Source: JAWVFN01 sp963696625
Lineage (GTDB): Bacteria; Actinomycetota; Thermoleophilia; Solirubrobacterales; 70-9
DNA length: 64,000 nucleotides
NCBI GenBank assembly: GCA_963696625.1
Contig: CAVOKZ010000033.1
Span: 1 to 64,000, forward strand
Reading direction: 5' to 3'
A model generated the notes under the pieces. The model saw only the letters and a list, made by a program, of their open reading frames with translations. It was not told the origin of the DNA and ran no database searches. Positions 16,042 through 24,867 of this stretch are shown here, piece by piece (position 1 is the first letter of the stretch; each line of letters opens with the position of its first letter). A program made the translations under genes and the position numbers.

Positions 16042-16193
16042 TGTCGCATCACCGCCATGATCTCCTCGACTCTGGGCGGGTCGGCGGGGTAGCGACGGTC
16101 CTTGTTCTTGGGCGCTCGGCCAGCGAGGTAATCCGGATAGGTCGCCGGTGAGCGTCGGCGGCCGATTGCATCGTGGGTGGCGGTTGTTGTCAT
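16026..16193 (-). pseudogene. N-terminal fragment of a tyrosine recombinase
   Basis: ATG at 16193 follows a strong AGGAGGAGAG and opens a 55-aa frame (MTTTATHDAIGRRRSPATYP ... PADPPRVEEIMAVMR) that ends in the palindrome at 16026. The last residues ADPPRVEEIMAVMR are also the first residues of the integrase catalytic part at 18493-19085, so the two pieces overlap by about 42 bp of near-identical sequence and look like halves of one gene (or of two copies) rearranged at the palindromes. Confidence 0.7.
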
Positions 16194-16279
16194 GACTCTC
16201 CTCCTCAGCGGTTGACTGAACAGGAGGACTGCTCTAGCACCGTGGCGAGGACAACCGAGTTTCGTATTACAATTCTTTG

Positions 16280-16517
16280 GTGGAGATTCACCCGTCGGCC
16301 CGCAAGCACGGCATCGCCGACGCGGACATCAACCACGCCGTGACCAACGCGATGACGATCGACGACCAGGACGACGACACCCGGCTGTATCTGGGACCCG
16401 CGCGCGACGCGGATCTACTCGAGGTGGTGACGATCGTTCGCGCCAGCGATCCGGAAGCTCGCGATCCACGCGATGAGGATGCGGCCGAAATACCGACCCC
16501 TGCTCGCCGAGGACTGA
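16280..16517 (+). pseudogene. Toxin-like protein of a type II toxin-antitoxin pair, frameshifted
   Basis: GTG at 16280 opens VEIHPSARKHGIADADINHAV, then DDTRLYLGPARDADLLEVVTIVR, resembling BrnT/DUF4258-like toxins. Near 16446-16460 the frame changes; the other frame continues KLAIHAMRMRPKYRPLLAED and stops at 16515-16517, one base before the antitoxin ATG. The C-terminal motif is otherwise intact, so this may be a sequencing indel or a recent inactivation. TACAAT at 16266-16271 is a plausible -10 for a leaderless transcript. Confidence 0.55.
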
Positions 16518-16518
16518 G

Positions 16519-16800
16519 ATGGCACGGAAGAAGACCCACGGCAAGACCGCAAGCGGCAAGCCGGTCACAGAGGAGCTGGTTGCCGAGCTCGCCGAGAAGG
16601 CCGAGGCCGGCTACGACGTTGAGGAGACCCTCCGGCGCCGCCCCGGGCGCCCGTCTCTCGGGTCAGCGCCAGCCAATGTTGAGTCAGTGCGGCTGGAGCC
16701 CGAGCTGCAAGAAGCGCTCACGCGGCGCGCCAAGCGCGACCGGGAGACGAACTCGTCGGTCATACGACGAGCACTGCGCAAGTACCTCGAGGTCGGTTAG
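16519..16800 (+). CDS. Ribbon-helix-helix antitoxin (CopG/BrnA-like)
   Basis: 93 aa. The C-terminal half reads ESVRLEPELQEALTRRAKRD then NSSVIRRALRKYLEVG, a ribbon-helix-helix DNA-binding fold; the N-terminal half (GKPVTEELVAELAEKAEAGYD, RRPGRPSLGSAP) would contact the toxin. It begins one base after the toxin stop, the usual toxin-first order of BrnT/BrnA-type modules, and should autoregulate the pair. Confidence 0.75.
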   Translation: MARKKTHGKTASGKPVTEELVAELAEKAEAGYDVEETLRRRPGRPSLGSAPANVESVRLEPELQEALTRRAKRDRETNSSVIRRALRKYLEVG

Positions 16801-16870
16801 CGGCGCGACCGGTCCTCGCGCGAGGGGGCAACGCGTGAAACGCGGCCCTCGGTGTTCCGGCGGACCGGTG

Positions 16871-16890
16871 GGTCGGCCGAAGCGCCGACC
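16871..16890. terminator. Terminator-like hairpin between convergent genes
   Basis: GGTCGGC-cgaagc-GCCGACC is a perfect 7-bp stem located between the antitoxin stop and the convergent beta-helix stop. No T-tract, so termination is inferred. Confidence 0.45.
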
Positions 16891-16901
16891 GGTTGACCGG
16901 G

Positions 16902-18284
16902 CTACTTCGTCCTCTTCCTCCGCTTCTTCCTGCGCACGCACTTCTTCTTCCGCTTGCCCTTCTTCGTCGTCACCTTCTTAAGGCGGAAGCCCTTCCGGCA
17001 CTTCTTCTTGGAAGTGGTGCCCAGCGCAGCCCCGGTGGGCGCCGTGCCGGGCGGCACGGGAGATGATTCGAACGCGCCGATGTCGCAGGCGGCGCCGAGT
17101 AGGCGCGGGAAGCCCTCACCCCGCTGGTCGAAGCTGATCGGCGTCACCCCGTCCGGCCCGGTGCAATCCACGACCCGGTCGACGGCGCCGCCGCCGGGCC
17201 CGACCGCCATCGTCCCGGTCGGGCCGCCGTTGCTCGCCAGCGGCCCGAGCAGCGGGTCAGCGGTGATGAAGCCCGCGGGGCAGGTCGGGTCGGCCGGGAA
17301 GCTGAGGTTGGCTCCCGCGTCGGTGTAGCCAGAACCGCCGCAGTTCGATCCGGTCGGCCCGGAGGCGCCCGTGCGCACGTTCGATCCGAGCAGCGTGCCT
17401 CTCAGGGTCAATGAGCCGGCCCCAGGGCGGTGGATACCGCCGCCCGTGCCTGGGGACGGCCCCGCTGTACCGGTGGCATTCGCGGCGATAGTCGTGTTGA
17501 TGAGCAGGGCGGGACCAGTGGATGCGTGGAGGATCCCGCCCCCGGAGCCGCTGCTGATCAAGCCACCGCCGGCGTCGTTGGAGTAGATCGTCGAATTGAG
17601 CACGGTGAGCGACCCGGCGCCGGTGACCGCGATGCCACCGCCTCCCCCGCCCGTGGCCGGGATGATGCCGGCGCCAGCCTGATTGTCCGTGATCGTCGAG
17701 GCGCGCACGGTGAGCGCTCCCGAGGTCGCGATGCCGCCGCCGTTGCCGCCGGACTCCCCCACCATGGGTGGTATCTCCGGGTTCCCGGCGACGCTGTCGC
17801 TGATCGTCACGCGGCGCACCGTCAGAGTACCCGCGTTTCGGATCGCGCCGCCGTCTTTTTCACCGATTGATCCGTCGGGGGCTCTGCCGTTTGTGATCGC
17901 AAGGTCTTGGATCTCGACGGTGCCGGAGCTGATGTCGAACACCCGGTACTTCGCAGCCGGGGTCGCGTCCGTCGTGATCGTGGTGGCGTTCGCCCCCTGG
18001 CCGCGAATCGTGATGCTCGCCGCGATCGTCAGCTGGCCACCGCCCGCGTCGGTCAGCGCCGGATCGATGTCTGGATCGATGATCACCGTGTCGTTGTTCC
18101 CGGCATCGCCGACCGCGTCGCGCAGGGTGCAATCGGCATCGCACACTCCGTCGCCCATGTCGCTGCCGTCGTTTACGTGATAGTCGGTCGCCGCGGCCGA
18201 AGCCGGCACGGCGAGCCATGCGCATGCCGCCGCAGCACCGAGCAGCCACCGGGCGCGTTCGCGGAATCCCCTTCCCACGGCCAT
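16902..18284 (-). CDS. Secreted right-handed beta-helix (CSLREA/choice-of-anchor Q) protein with polybasic tail
   Basis: 460 aa. Sec signal (WLLGAAAACAWLAVPASAAA), then a CSLREA-type opening (DYHVNDGSDMGDGVCDADCTLRDA), then parallel beta-helix rungs rich in ITN/TIS/GGGI repeats, a CDIGAFES end motif, and a tail of about 40 residues almost entirely K/R with two Cys (KKKCRKGFRLKK, KKKCVRRKKRRKRTK). Such proteins are extracellular; the tail may bind anionic wall polymers. It lies inside the region bounded by the hisJ repeats. Confidence 0.8.
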   Translation of the reverse strand: MAVGRGFRERARWLLGAAAACAWLAVPASAAATDYHVNDGSDMGDGVCDADCTLRDAVGDAGNNDTVIIDPDIDPALTDAGGGQLTIAASITIRGQGANATTITTDATPAAKYRVFDISSGTVEIQDLAITNGRAPDGSIGEKDGGAIRNAGTLTVRRVTISDSVAGNPEIPPMVGESGGNGGGIATSGALTVRASTITDNQAGAGIIPATGGGGGGIAVTGAGSLTVLNSTIYSNDAGGGLISSGSGGGILHASTGPALLINTTIAANATGTAGPSPGTGGGIHRPGAGSLTLRGTLLGSNVRTGASGPTGSNCGGSGYTDAGANLSFPADPTCPAGFITADPLLGPLASNGGPTGTMAVGPGGGAVDRVVDCTGPDGVTPISFDQRGEGFPRLLGAACDIGAFESSPVPPGTAPTGAALGTTSKKKCRKGFRLKKVTTKKGKRKKKCVRRKKRRKRTK

Positions 18285-18492
18285 TTGCGCGCATCAGAAT
18301 ACCGCGATCCGGACGGTCAGCCTTCGGTCGCAGTTTCATTCCTCGAAGAGGAGGAGCCTGCGCACCCTCACCGCTTGCGCTCGCCTCCGCGTGCCGGCAG
18401 CACTTCTTGGGGTGTCCTGGGGGGCGAGCCACTTCCGCTCCGGAAGAAGAGCGGGCACCGCACCGCGGCGCCCGCCTTCTTGAGCGGAGCTA

Positions 18493-19085
18493 TTACGCCA
18501 GCGCTGTCGCCGCTGGGATCAGCGGTGCGCGCCTGCTGTGGACGGTCTCGATGATCTCGCCTGCGTCGATCCCCTCCAGGTAGATCGAGGTGATACCCAG
18601 GTTGGCGTGGCCGAGCTGGCGCTGGATCACGTTCAGCGAGACCCCCTCCCGCGCCATCTCCACCGCGTGGGCATGGCGGAGCTGGTGCGGCGCGAAGCGC
18701 CGCCTCACCCCGGCCCTCACCACCAGGCGTCGGAACTGGGTCCTGACCGAGGGCGCAGACCAAGGCTGGCCGGCGGTCGGGCCCTTCACTACGCAGAAGA
18801 GCGGGCCCACCGGCAGCACGACCCGATGTTCGAGCCAGGGGCGAAGCTGCTGCCAGCCCCACTCGTCCATCCCCACCTCGCGTCGCCGTCCGCCCTTGCC
18901 TCGGCGGACCAGCATCGCCCCGCGGCCGGGCTCGAGATCTCCCTCGGCGAGCGCCAGTGCCTCCGAGATCCGAAGCCCAGCGCGCCACAGAACGACGATC
19001 AGGCCGCGGAGTCGGATCCCGGGCGGTCGCTCACCGGCCTCCCGCATCACCGCCATGATCTCCTCCACCCTGGGCGGGTCGGCTG
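18493..19085 (-). pseudogene. Tyrosine recombinase catalytic domain, 5' end lost at a palindrome
   Basis: About 197 aa. The catalytic set is present: Arg in RAGLRISEALAL, Lys region LVRRGKGGRRREV, HxxR in APHQLRHAHAVEM, His in LGHANLG and Tyr in ITSIYLEG. The reading frame enters from the palindrome 19086-19112 (residues GSDPVN are palindrome-encoded) at TADPPRVEE; the true N-terminus is the fragment at 16026-16193. The frame is open from an ATG in the palindrome at 19113, so a shortened protein could still be made. Confidence 0.7.
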
Positions 19086-19127
19086 TGTTAACGGGGTCAG
19101 ACCCCCTTAACACGGAAGGAGCTGCTC
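19086..19127. repeat. REP-like palindrome with 15-bp tail, identical to 15973-16014
   Basis: TGTTAA-c-GGGGTC-a-GACCCC-c-TTAACA (19086-19112) joins the integrase 5' end to the 3' end of the next gene. Its TTAA supplies the stop codon region of the gene at 19107-19568. Confidence 0.85.
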
Positions 19128-19568
19128 GGGCGGAATCCGCCGTACTCCGTCGTCTTCGCCGAGCTTCTTCGTCCAGGTGGTTCGTGACCCGGCGGGGTAA
19201 TGGGCCTCGAGCACGCCTCGGGGGACCTCGATGACCTCAATGGGGATGTAGTCCTGGTCGATGCGAATTGCGAGCAGAAGGTCGTATGGCTCCTTCATCA
19301 CCCCCATGCTCGCCCGCTTGTTCTCCGGGGTAACCCGCAGCGTCCGCACCTGGACCTTGGCTCCGTCGCCGCGAACCAAATCGAAGCCCGGCGTCGAGGG
19401 CGGCTCGAGCTCAACCCCGTAGTAGGTCGCCGCGAGCGTCTCGCCGTAGTCAGCGACGATCCCCCATGAGCGGATCGCGCCAAGCTCCTGCAATTTGGCA
19501 ATCAAACGCCGACGCTCGCGCTCGACCGCACGCAGCTCTTCCATCACCTGCTCGACGCGGTCAGCCAT
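19107..19568 (-). CDS. PD-(D/E)XK-nuclease-like protein, 3' end abutting a palindrome
   Basis: 153 aa. An N-terminal helix (VEQVMEELRAVERERRRLIAKL) precedes a segment with the order of a restriction-endonuclease-like core: ETLAATYYGVEL, GFDLVRGDGAKVQVRTLRVT and YDLLLAIRIDQDYIPIEVIEVP. In the catalytic-lysine position QVRTLR replaces the usual QVK/QIK, so activity is uncertain. The last residues (EQLLPC) end in the palindrome, so the native C-terminus may be altered. Function unknown; possibly a cargo gene. Confidence 0.55.
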   Translation of the reverse strand: MADRVEQVMEELRAVERERRRLIAKLQELGAIRSWGIVADYGETLAATYYGVELEPPSTPGFDLVRGDGAKVQVRTLRVTPENKRASMGVMKEPYDLLLAIRIDQDYIPIEVIEVPRGVLEAHYPAGSRTTWTKKLGEDDGVRRIPPEQLLPC

Positions 19569-19738
19569 GTCCTTCGATTATCGCGACAACACGTCGCCTT
19601 GGACGTCGTTGCGTCTTAAGCGACTGCTCCGCGCGAGGAGGAGCGTCAACAGCGATCGGTGTTCATCCGGCCGACCGCGAGACCAAACTAGATCGTTAAT
19701 CCGCTGCTCGTGGGACCGCAACAAGTAGCCTGAACCTC

Positions 19739-20386
19739 GTGGTCGCTGATACCTCCCTTCGACCGCGCCGAGCGATGCGCCACCGCGTTCTCGTAGTCGG
19801 GGTAGTCGCCCTGGTCGCGCTTTCCGGCGCTGCCCCGGCCTCAGCGACCATGACCGTGGAGGTAAGGGAGTTCGAGGATGAGCCCGGGCGCTTCTACGTC
19901 CTCGCCCAGGACTCGTCGGGCACGCGGAACGACGCATCGCTGGAGGTGATCGTGGGCTCGAGTGACGCGACGTTCCGAATCACGGATACATCGGGAGTCA
20001 CGAACGCGGCAACCGGGTGCGCCTCGGTGAGTGAAACCGTTGTGGACTGCCCGCTCTTCACCTACAACCCGGTCTTCGTCGATACCGGTCCCGGGGCAGA
20101 TACAGCCCGCATGACCGGATACGCGCGGAGTCTTGACGGGGAAGGCGTCTCGGCGTTTCTGCTCGGAGACGGGAATGACCGTTTCTACGGCTCCGGTGGG
20201 ACAACCGTGGCGGTCGGCGGCCGCGGTCGAGACCGCCTCGTCGGGGGTTCGGCCCCCGATCATTTCTTTGGTGGGCGCGGCGACGACGTCCTCCTTGGGC
20301 GTGGCGGCCCGGATGGTTTGACCGGGGGTCCCGGGGCCGATCGGCTCGTCGGCGGGAAGGGGAAGGACTCCCTGATTCAGCACTAG
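19739..20386 (+). CDS. Secreted calcium-binding RTX/hemolysin-type repeat protein
   Basis: 215 aa. Signal peptide in MRHRVLVVGVVALVALSGA (ATG at 19775 is an equally good start), a beta-rich middle, then nonapeptide-like repeats GGRGRDRLVGG, FGGRGDDVLLGRGG, LTGGPGADRLVGG that normally bind Ca2+ as a beta-roll. A second protein of this kind is at 36782. No adhesin or protease domain is visible. Confidence 0.65.
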   Translation: MVADTSLRPRRAMRHRVLVVGVVALVALSGAAPASATMTVEVREFEDEPGRFYVLAQDSSGTRNDASLEVIVGSSDATFRITDTSGVTNAATGCASVSETVVDCPLFTYNPVFVDTGPGADTARMTGYARSLDGEGVSAFLLGDGNDRFYGSGGTTVAVGGRGRDRLVGGSAPDHFFGGRGDDVLLGRGGPDGLTGGPGADRLVGGKGKDSLIQH

Positions 20387-20433
20387 CTCCTGCAGGGAGG
20401 GGCCCTGCCCGGTGGTCTTTGGCACGCCTCCTC

Positions 20434-20662
20434 CGCGCGAGGAGCGAGCGTCGTTGCGGAAACCGCTCCCTTCAACGCAAAGCAGGTCTATTCGGCGCCG
20501 AGGGGCAACGGGCGGCACTCGCGATTCTCGAAGACGCAGATCTCGGAAATCCCCCAGCCGCGCATTAGCTCGACCGCGGTCTCGTACTCGAAGCCGACCT
20601 GCTCGGGCGTGTGCGCATCCGAGGAGAGGGCGAACGCCGCGCCCGCCTCGACGCAGAGCTCG
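20434..20662. repeat. Right copy of the 229-bp direct repeat (hisJ 3' end and flank)
   Basis: Near-identical to 15743-15971, offset 4691 bp, same orientation. Here it is continuous with the intact hisJ. Confidence 0.9.
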
Positions 20663-21324
20663 GCGAAGCGCGGGGCCGGGTAGATCTCGCCGACGGGCTT
20701 GCGGATGCCGGCGGTCGAGACCTCGACCGCGATGCCGGTCTCGGCGATCGCCTCGATCACGGGCCCGTAGAAGCGGGTCAGGTCGCCCTCGGGCAGCGGC
20801 TTGTCCTTGCCCCAGACCTTGACCAGGTCGGGGTGGGCGAGGATGTCGAAGAGGCCCGAGCGGGCGGCGTCGGCGAGGTAGGAGAAGTAGCGGGTCCAGA
20901 CGTCGTCGGGGTCGCCGCTCGTGCCCCACGCGTCCCAGTCCGGATCGTCGACGGCGTTCTCGCCCTCGCCGATGAAGTGGACCGAGCCGACGACGTAGTC
21001 GAACTCGCGGGCGGAGATCAGCTCGGCGATCTTCTCCTCACGGCCGGGGATGAAGTCGCACTCGACCCCGAGCTTGAGCGGCGTCGTGCGCACGAACTCG
21101 CAGTAGGCGTCGAGGTCGTCGGTCGCCTGACTCACCCAATAGGGATGGCGCCAGACCTCGAGCGCCTGGGTGAAGCGGTAGACGTGCTCGGAGACCCCGA
21201 TCTCCTCGATGCCCGCCGATCTCGCCGCGGCGAGGTAGCGCTCGACGTTCGCCTCGGTGAAGGCGTCGGCGGCGAGCTGCTCGGCGCCGTCGGGGCGCAG
21301 GTGCAGGTGGTAGTCAGTGAGCAT
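20488..21324 (-). CDS. hisJ: Histidinol-phosphatase, PHP family (HisJ-type)
   Basis: 278 aa. PHP metal motifs: MLTDYHLHLRPDG, GVSEHVYRFTQ, LGVECDFIPGREEKI, DYVVGSVHFIGE, DILAHPDLVKVWG, and ALSSDAHTPEQVG. It would dephosphorylate L-histidinol phosphate; other PHP phosphoesterases are possible. Its last 58 codons are duplicated at 15.8 kb. No his genes adjoin it. Confidence 0.85.
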   Translation of the reverse strand: MLTDYHLHLRPDGAEQLAADAFTEANVERYLAAARSAGIEEIGVSEHVYRFTQALEVWRHPYWVSQATDDLDAYCEFVRTTPLKLGVECDFIPGREEKIAELISAREFDYVVGSVHFIGEGENAVDDPDWDAWGTSGDPDDVWTRYFSYLADAARSGLFDILAHPDLVKVWGKDKPLPEGDLTRFYGPVIEAIAETGIAVEVSTAGIRKPVGEIYPAPRFAELCVEAGAAFALSSDAHTPEQVGFEYETAVELMRGWGISEICVFENRECRPLPLGAE

Positions 21325-21350
21325 CGTTTCGCTGGCGTACGCTAGTCGCG

Positions 21351-22361
21351 ATGGTTCATCTGAGGATCGTGGTGCCGAGCCACAACTCCGAGCACGCGCT
21401 CGATTTGCTGCGCGAGACGCCCTCGGTCTGCAACCTGATCTTCCTCGAGCGCGCCGGCTATAAGCCGGAGGGCGACGTGATCCTCTGCGACGTGGCGCGC
21501 GAGGACGCGAGCGTGGTCATCTCGGACCTCAAGGAACTGCGTGTCGACCGCGAGGGCTCGATCGCGCTGGAGAAGATCGATTCGGAGATCTCCACGGCCG
21601 CGGACGCGGCAGTCGAGGCCGCCGGCGGGCTGCCCGGAGACGCCGTGATCTGGGAGGAGGTCGAGACGCGCACCTCGGAGAACGTCGAGCTCTCCTTCAA
21701 CTACCTGGCGTTCATGGGGCTCGCCTGCCTGATCGCGGCGGTCGGCATCCTCCTCGACGCGCCGATCCTGATCGTCGGCGCGATGATCGTCGGCCCCGAC
21801 TTCGGGCCGATCGCCGGGCTCAGCGTCGCGATCGTGCAGACCCGGCTGGGCCTCGCGAAACGCTCGGCAAAGGCAATCGTCATCGGCTTCCCGGTCGGGA
21901 TCACCGCCGCCTATCTATTCACCCTCATCGTGCGCGGCCTCGATCTCACTCCATCGGGGTTCGTCACCGACGCCCACCCGTTCACCAAGTTCATCTCCCA
22001 CCCCGACGAGTTCTCGTTGATCGTCGCCGTCTTCGCCGGCGTCGCCGGAGTCCTCTCGCTGACCTCGACCAAGTCCGGCGCTTTGATCGGCGTCCTCGTC
22101 TCCGTTACGACGATTCCCGCCGCCGCCAACATCGGTGTCGCCGCCGCCTACCAGGACTGGACGGAGTGGCGCGGCGCGATGCTGCAGCTGAGCGCCAACC
22201 TCGCAGGCATTCTCGTCGCCGGCGTCGTCACGCTCTGGATCCAGCAGACGATCTACCGCCGCCGCCACAAAAAGCACCTGCACCACGAAGCGCGCGAGGT
22301 CGCAGGATTGCCGGTCGGCCAGACCCGCAGCGCGTCCCTCGAGAGCTCGAGGCGCCCCTAA
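21351..22361 (+). CDS. DUF389 membrane protein
   Basis: 336 aa. A cytosolic N-terminal domain (HLRIVVPSHNSEHALDLLRE) precedes the DUF389 core with the signature GAMIVGPDFGPIAGLSVAI and at least five membrane segments; the C-terminus is cytosolic, basic and His-rich (RRRHKKHLHHEA). Function of the family is unknown. Divergent from hisJ with only 26 bp between; its TAA shares CTAA with the convergent ispD. Confidence 0.8.
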   Translation: MVHLRIVVPSHNSEHALDLLRETPSVCNLIFLERAGYKPEGDVILCDVAREDASVVISDLKELRVDREGSIALEKIDSEISTAADAAVEAAGGLPGDAVIWEEVETRTSENVELSFNYLAFMGLACLIAAVGILLDAPILIVGAMIVGPDFGPIAGLSVAIVQTRLGLAKRSAKAIVIGFPVGITAAYLFTLIVRGLDLTPSGFVTDAHPFTKFISHPDEFSLIVAVFAGVAGVLSLTSTKSGALIGVLVSVTTIPAAANIGVAAAYQDWTEWRGAMLQLSANLAGILVAGVVTLWIQQTIYRRRHKKHLHHEAREVAGLPVGQTRSASLESSRRP

Positions 22362-23017
22362 GCGAGCAGGGCTTCGGCGAGCCGCAGGTCGTCGGGCGTC
22401 GTCACCTTGAGGTTCGGGCCCGGCGTCTCGTGCAGCAGCACGGTGGATCCCGCGACCTCGAGCAGCATCGCCTCGTCGGTCGCCTCGGGGTCGGTGCCGA
22501 GCACGTCGCGGAGTGGACCGGCTCGGAAGACCTGCGGCGTCTGCGCCCGCCAGAGCTTCGAGCGATCGAGCGTGTGGCGGATGCGGCCGCCGTCGTGGCC
22601 GGCCTCCTTGATCGTGTCGGTGACTCGCGCCGCGGCGATCACGCCGTCCGCGTCCGGGTGGGCGGCGAGCTCGGCGACGAGCGCATCCACCAGCTCGGGT
22701 GTGACCAGCGGCCTCGCGGCGTCGTGGATCGCGACCAGCTCGGCCTCGACCCGCTCCAGCGCCGCGGCGACCGAGTCCGATCGCGTGGCGCCGCCGGCGA
22801 CGGCCTCGACGCCCTGCGCCGCGACCCGCTGTTCCTCGCCGGGCGGGGCGGCGACGACGATCGCGCCGATAGCGGCCGCTTCGCGGAAGGCATCGAGCGA
22901 ATAGTCGAGCAGCGGCCGACCCGCGACCTCGACGAAGGCCTTCGGGCCGCCGGCTCCGAGCCTCTTCCCGGAACCGGCGGCCGCGATTACGGCCGTAGTG
23001 CTGGAGGCGTCAGGCAG
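22358..23017 (-). CDS. ispD: 2-C-methyl-D-erythritol 4-phosphate cytidylyltransferase
   Basis: About 219 aa. Motifs: VIAAAGSGKRLGAGGPKAFVEV, LVAIHDAARPLVTPELVDAL, and TPQVFRAGPL plus LKVTTPDDLRLAEALL. It activates MEP with CTP. There is no in-frame ATG, GTG or TTG near the family start; CTG at 23017, overlapping the carD stop, gives LPDASSTTAVIAAAG and is the best candidate, with a weak AAGG three nt upstream. Confidence 0.85.
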   Translation of the reverse strand: MPDASSTTAVIAAAGSGKRLGAGGPKAFVEVAGRPLLDYSLDAFREAAAIGAIVVAAPPGEEQRVAAQGVEAVAGGATRSDSVAAALERVEAELVAIHDAARPLVTPELVDALVAELAAHPDADGVIAAARVTDTIKEAGHDGGRIRHTLDRSKLWRAQTPQVFRAGPLRDVLGTDPEATDEAMLLEVAGSTVLLHETPGPNLKVTTPDDLRLAEALLA

Positions 23018-23600
23018 TTGCCTTGACGTCGCCGAAGCGCTCCTCCAGCAGGTTGTCCAGATAGTCCTCCGCCCCGTCCTCGTCCTTGTCGAGGGCGTAC
23101 ATGAACTCCGAGGCGAGGATCTTCTTCGCCCGGGTGTACATCTGCTTCTCGCCGGTGGAGAGTCCCTTCTCCATCTCACGGATCGCGAGGTTGCGAACAA
23201 CCTCGGCGAGCTCGTAGACGTCGCCGGTCTTGATCTTCTCCCGGTTGTGCTTGAACCGGCGGTTCCAGTTCTTCGGCATCTCGGAGACATCGTCGGTGAG
23301 GACTCCGATGACCTTCTTCACCTGCTCCTCATCGATCACCCGCCGCAGACCGGCGATGCCCGCGTTCTCACACGGCACCATGACGGTCATGCTGTTGTGC
23401 AGGATCTGAATGGTCAGGTAGTCGCGCTTTTCCCCAAGCAGCGACTTCGATTCCTTCTTCAGCACGACGCCTGCGCCGTGATGCGGATAGACGACGTTGT
23501 CGCCGATCTCGAAATTGCAAACGGGTGCTTCGATCTCGAGGTCGGCGTCGAGAGCTTCCTCAACGTCACCTGCGTCAGCTACCTCAGCTACTTCGGGAAT
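23010..23600 (-). CDS. carD: CarD-family RNA polymerase-binding transcription factor
   Basis: 196 aa. The RNAP-interaction domain (FEIGDNVVYPHHGAGVVLKK) and the helical DNA-contact domain (PKNWNRRFKHNREKIKTGD, AEVVRNLAIREMEKGLS) match actinobacterial CarD, plus about 34 extra acidic N-terminal residues. The only well-placed initiation signal is GAAAGGAG (23614-23607), six nt before ATT at 23600; no ATG/GTG/TTG occurs in frame there. CarD stabilises open complexes at housekeeping promoters. Confidence 0.85.
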   Translation of the reverse strand: MPEVAEVADAGDVEEALDADLEIEAPVCNFEIGDNVVYPHHGAGVVLKKESKSLLGEKRDYLTIQILHNSMTVMVPCENAGIAGLRRVIDEEQVKKVIGVLTDDVSEMPKNWNRRFKHNREKIKTGDVYELAEVVRNLAIREMEKGLSTGEKQMYTRAKKILASEFMYALDKDEDGAEDYLDNLLEERFGDVKATA

Positions 23601-23652
23601 CGTTTGCTCCTTTCGTAGAGACGCCGGCCCTGAAGGCCGCCGTCTGAGTTGG

Positions 23653-24769
23653 TCAACTCTGCAAGTACCGGTCGACGAGGTCGACTTCCTGGAGGCGGCG
23701 AAGACCCTCGCGGATGTCCTTGGCGCGCGTTGCCCCGACGTCCTTGACCGATTCGAGGTCGGAGTCGCTCGCCGCCAACACCTCCTCGAGGCCGCCGAAC
23801 TCCTGGATGATCCGCTGGACCACCAGCTTCGGCAGCCGCGGAATCCGCCCGAGCACCCGGTAGCCACGCGGGGAGACCGGGTAGTCGAGGGTGTTCATCT
23901 TGCGGTCGTAGCCGAGCAACTCGGCGAGACGACCGAAGTCGAGCAAGTCTTGGTGGGTCAGCTTGGTGATCGTCTGCAGCGTCTGCTCGAGGTTCTGTTC
24001 GGAGTCCTCGACCGCGTAGTCGCGCATCAGCGCCGTCTTGTCGGCGGCGACCCCGACCATCGTCTCCTCGAGCTGCATCTCGATCAGCCGGCCCTCGGTG
24101 CCGAGCTCGACGATGTAGCGCTCGACCTCGACCGCCATCCGCGTCACCAGCTCGGCGCGCTGCGAGCACCGAGAGCACGTCGTAGAGGACGCCGCCGCCC
24201 TCGAACTCGAGCGCGGTCAGCCGCGAGGAGACCGAGTCGAGCCGGGCGCGGTACTTGTCGAGCGTCGCCAGCCCCTGGTTGGCCTTGGCGAGGACCGCGG
24301 GGATGTCCTGGAGGATGTACTTCATCCCGCCCAGGTAGAGCGAGACGACGTCGCGGCGCTGGGAGATCGCGACGACGAGCGCGGGCGTCTGCTTGGAGAC
24401 GCGCTCGGCGGTGCGGTGCCGCGTGCCGGTCTCGGTCGAGAGGATCGTCGGGTCCGGCATCAGCTGCACGTTCGCGTGGGAGATCTTGGTCGCCCCGCGG
24501 TCGAGCACGATCGCACCGTCCATTTTCGCCACCTGGTAGAGCAGCGCCGGGGTGTAGTCGACCTCGATCGCCAGGCCGCCGGAGAACATGAACGAGATGT
24601 CCTCGGCTTCGCCGATCACGATCAGGCCGCCGGTTCGTGAGTGAACGATGTTGTCGATGCCCTCGCGCAGAGCGGTGCCGGGCGCGACGATGTCGAGGGC
24701 CTGGAGGAGGCGGGGGTCCTGACGGGCTTCCAGTTGCTGAAGATCGTCACCGGTGACCGCGTCAGACAT
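23653..24769 (-). CDS. disA: DNA integrity scanning protein DisA, diadenylate cyclase (single-base frameshift)
   Basis: N-terminal DAC domain with DGAIVLD and TGTRHRTAERV (the DGA and RHR motifs) and C-terminal linker plus helix-hairpin-helix (GYRVLGRIPRLPKLVVQ, SVKDVGATRAKDIREGL). The frame breaks near 24161-24166, where one extra base after VLYDVLSVL separates it from RAELVTRMAVEVERY. Both halves are otherwise intact and the total length is 3n+1, so a sequencing insertion is likely. Start at 24769 (MSDAVTGDDLQQLEARQD) fits homologues; 24856 is an alternative. It makes c-di-AMP. Confidence 0.8.
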
Positions 24770-24867
24770 CGCGAGCGATGTTTGCAGAATGGTTCGCCGG
24801 CTGACTTCAGGGGATATCCGTGTGGAGAGGTCGGATTGGGATATGTCAAGGCGCATATCCTCGGCGC

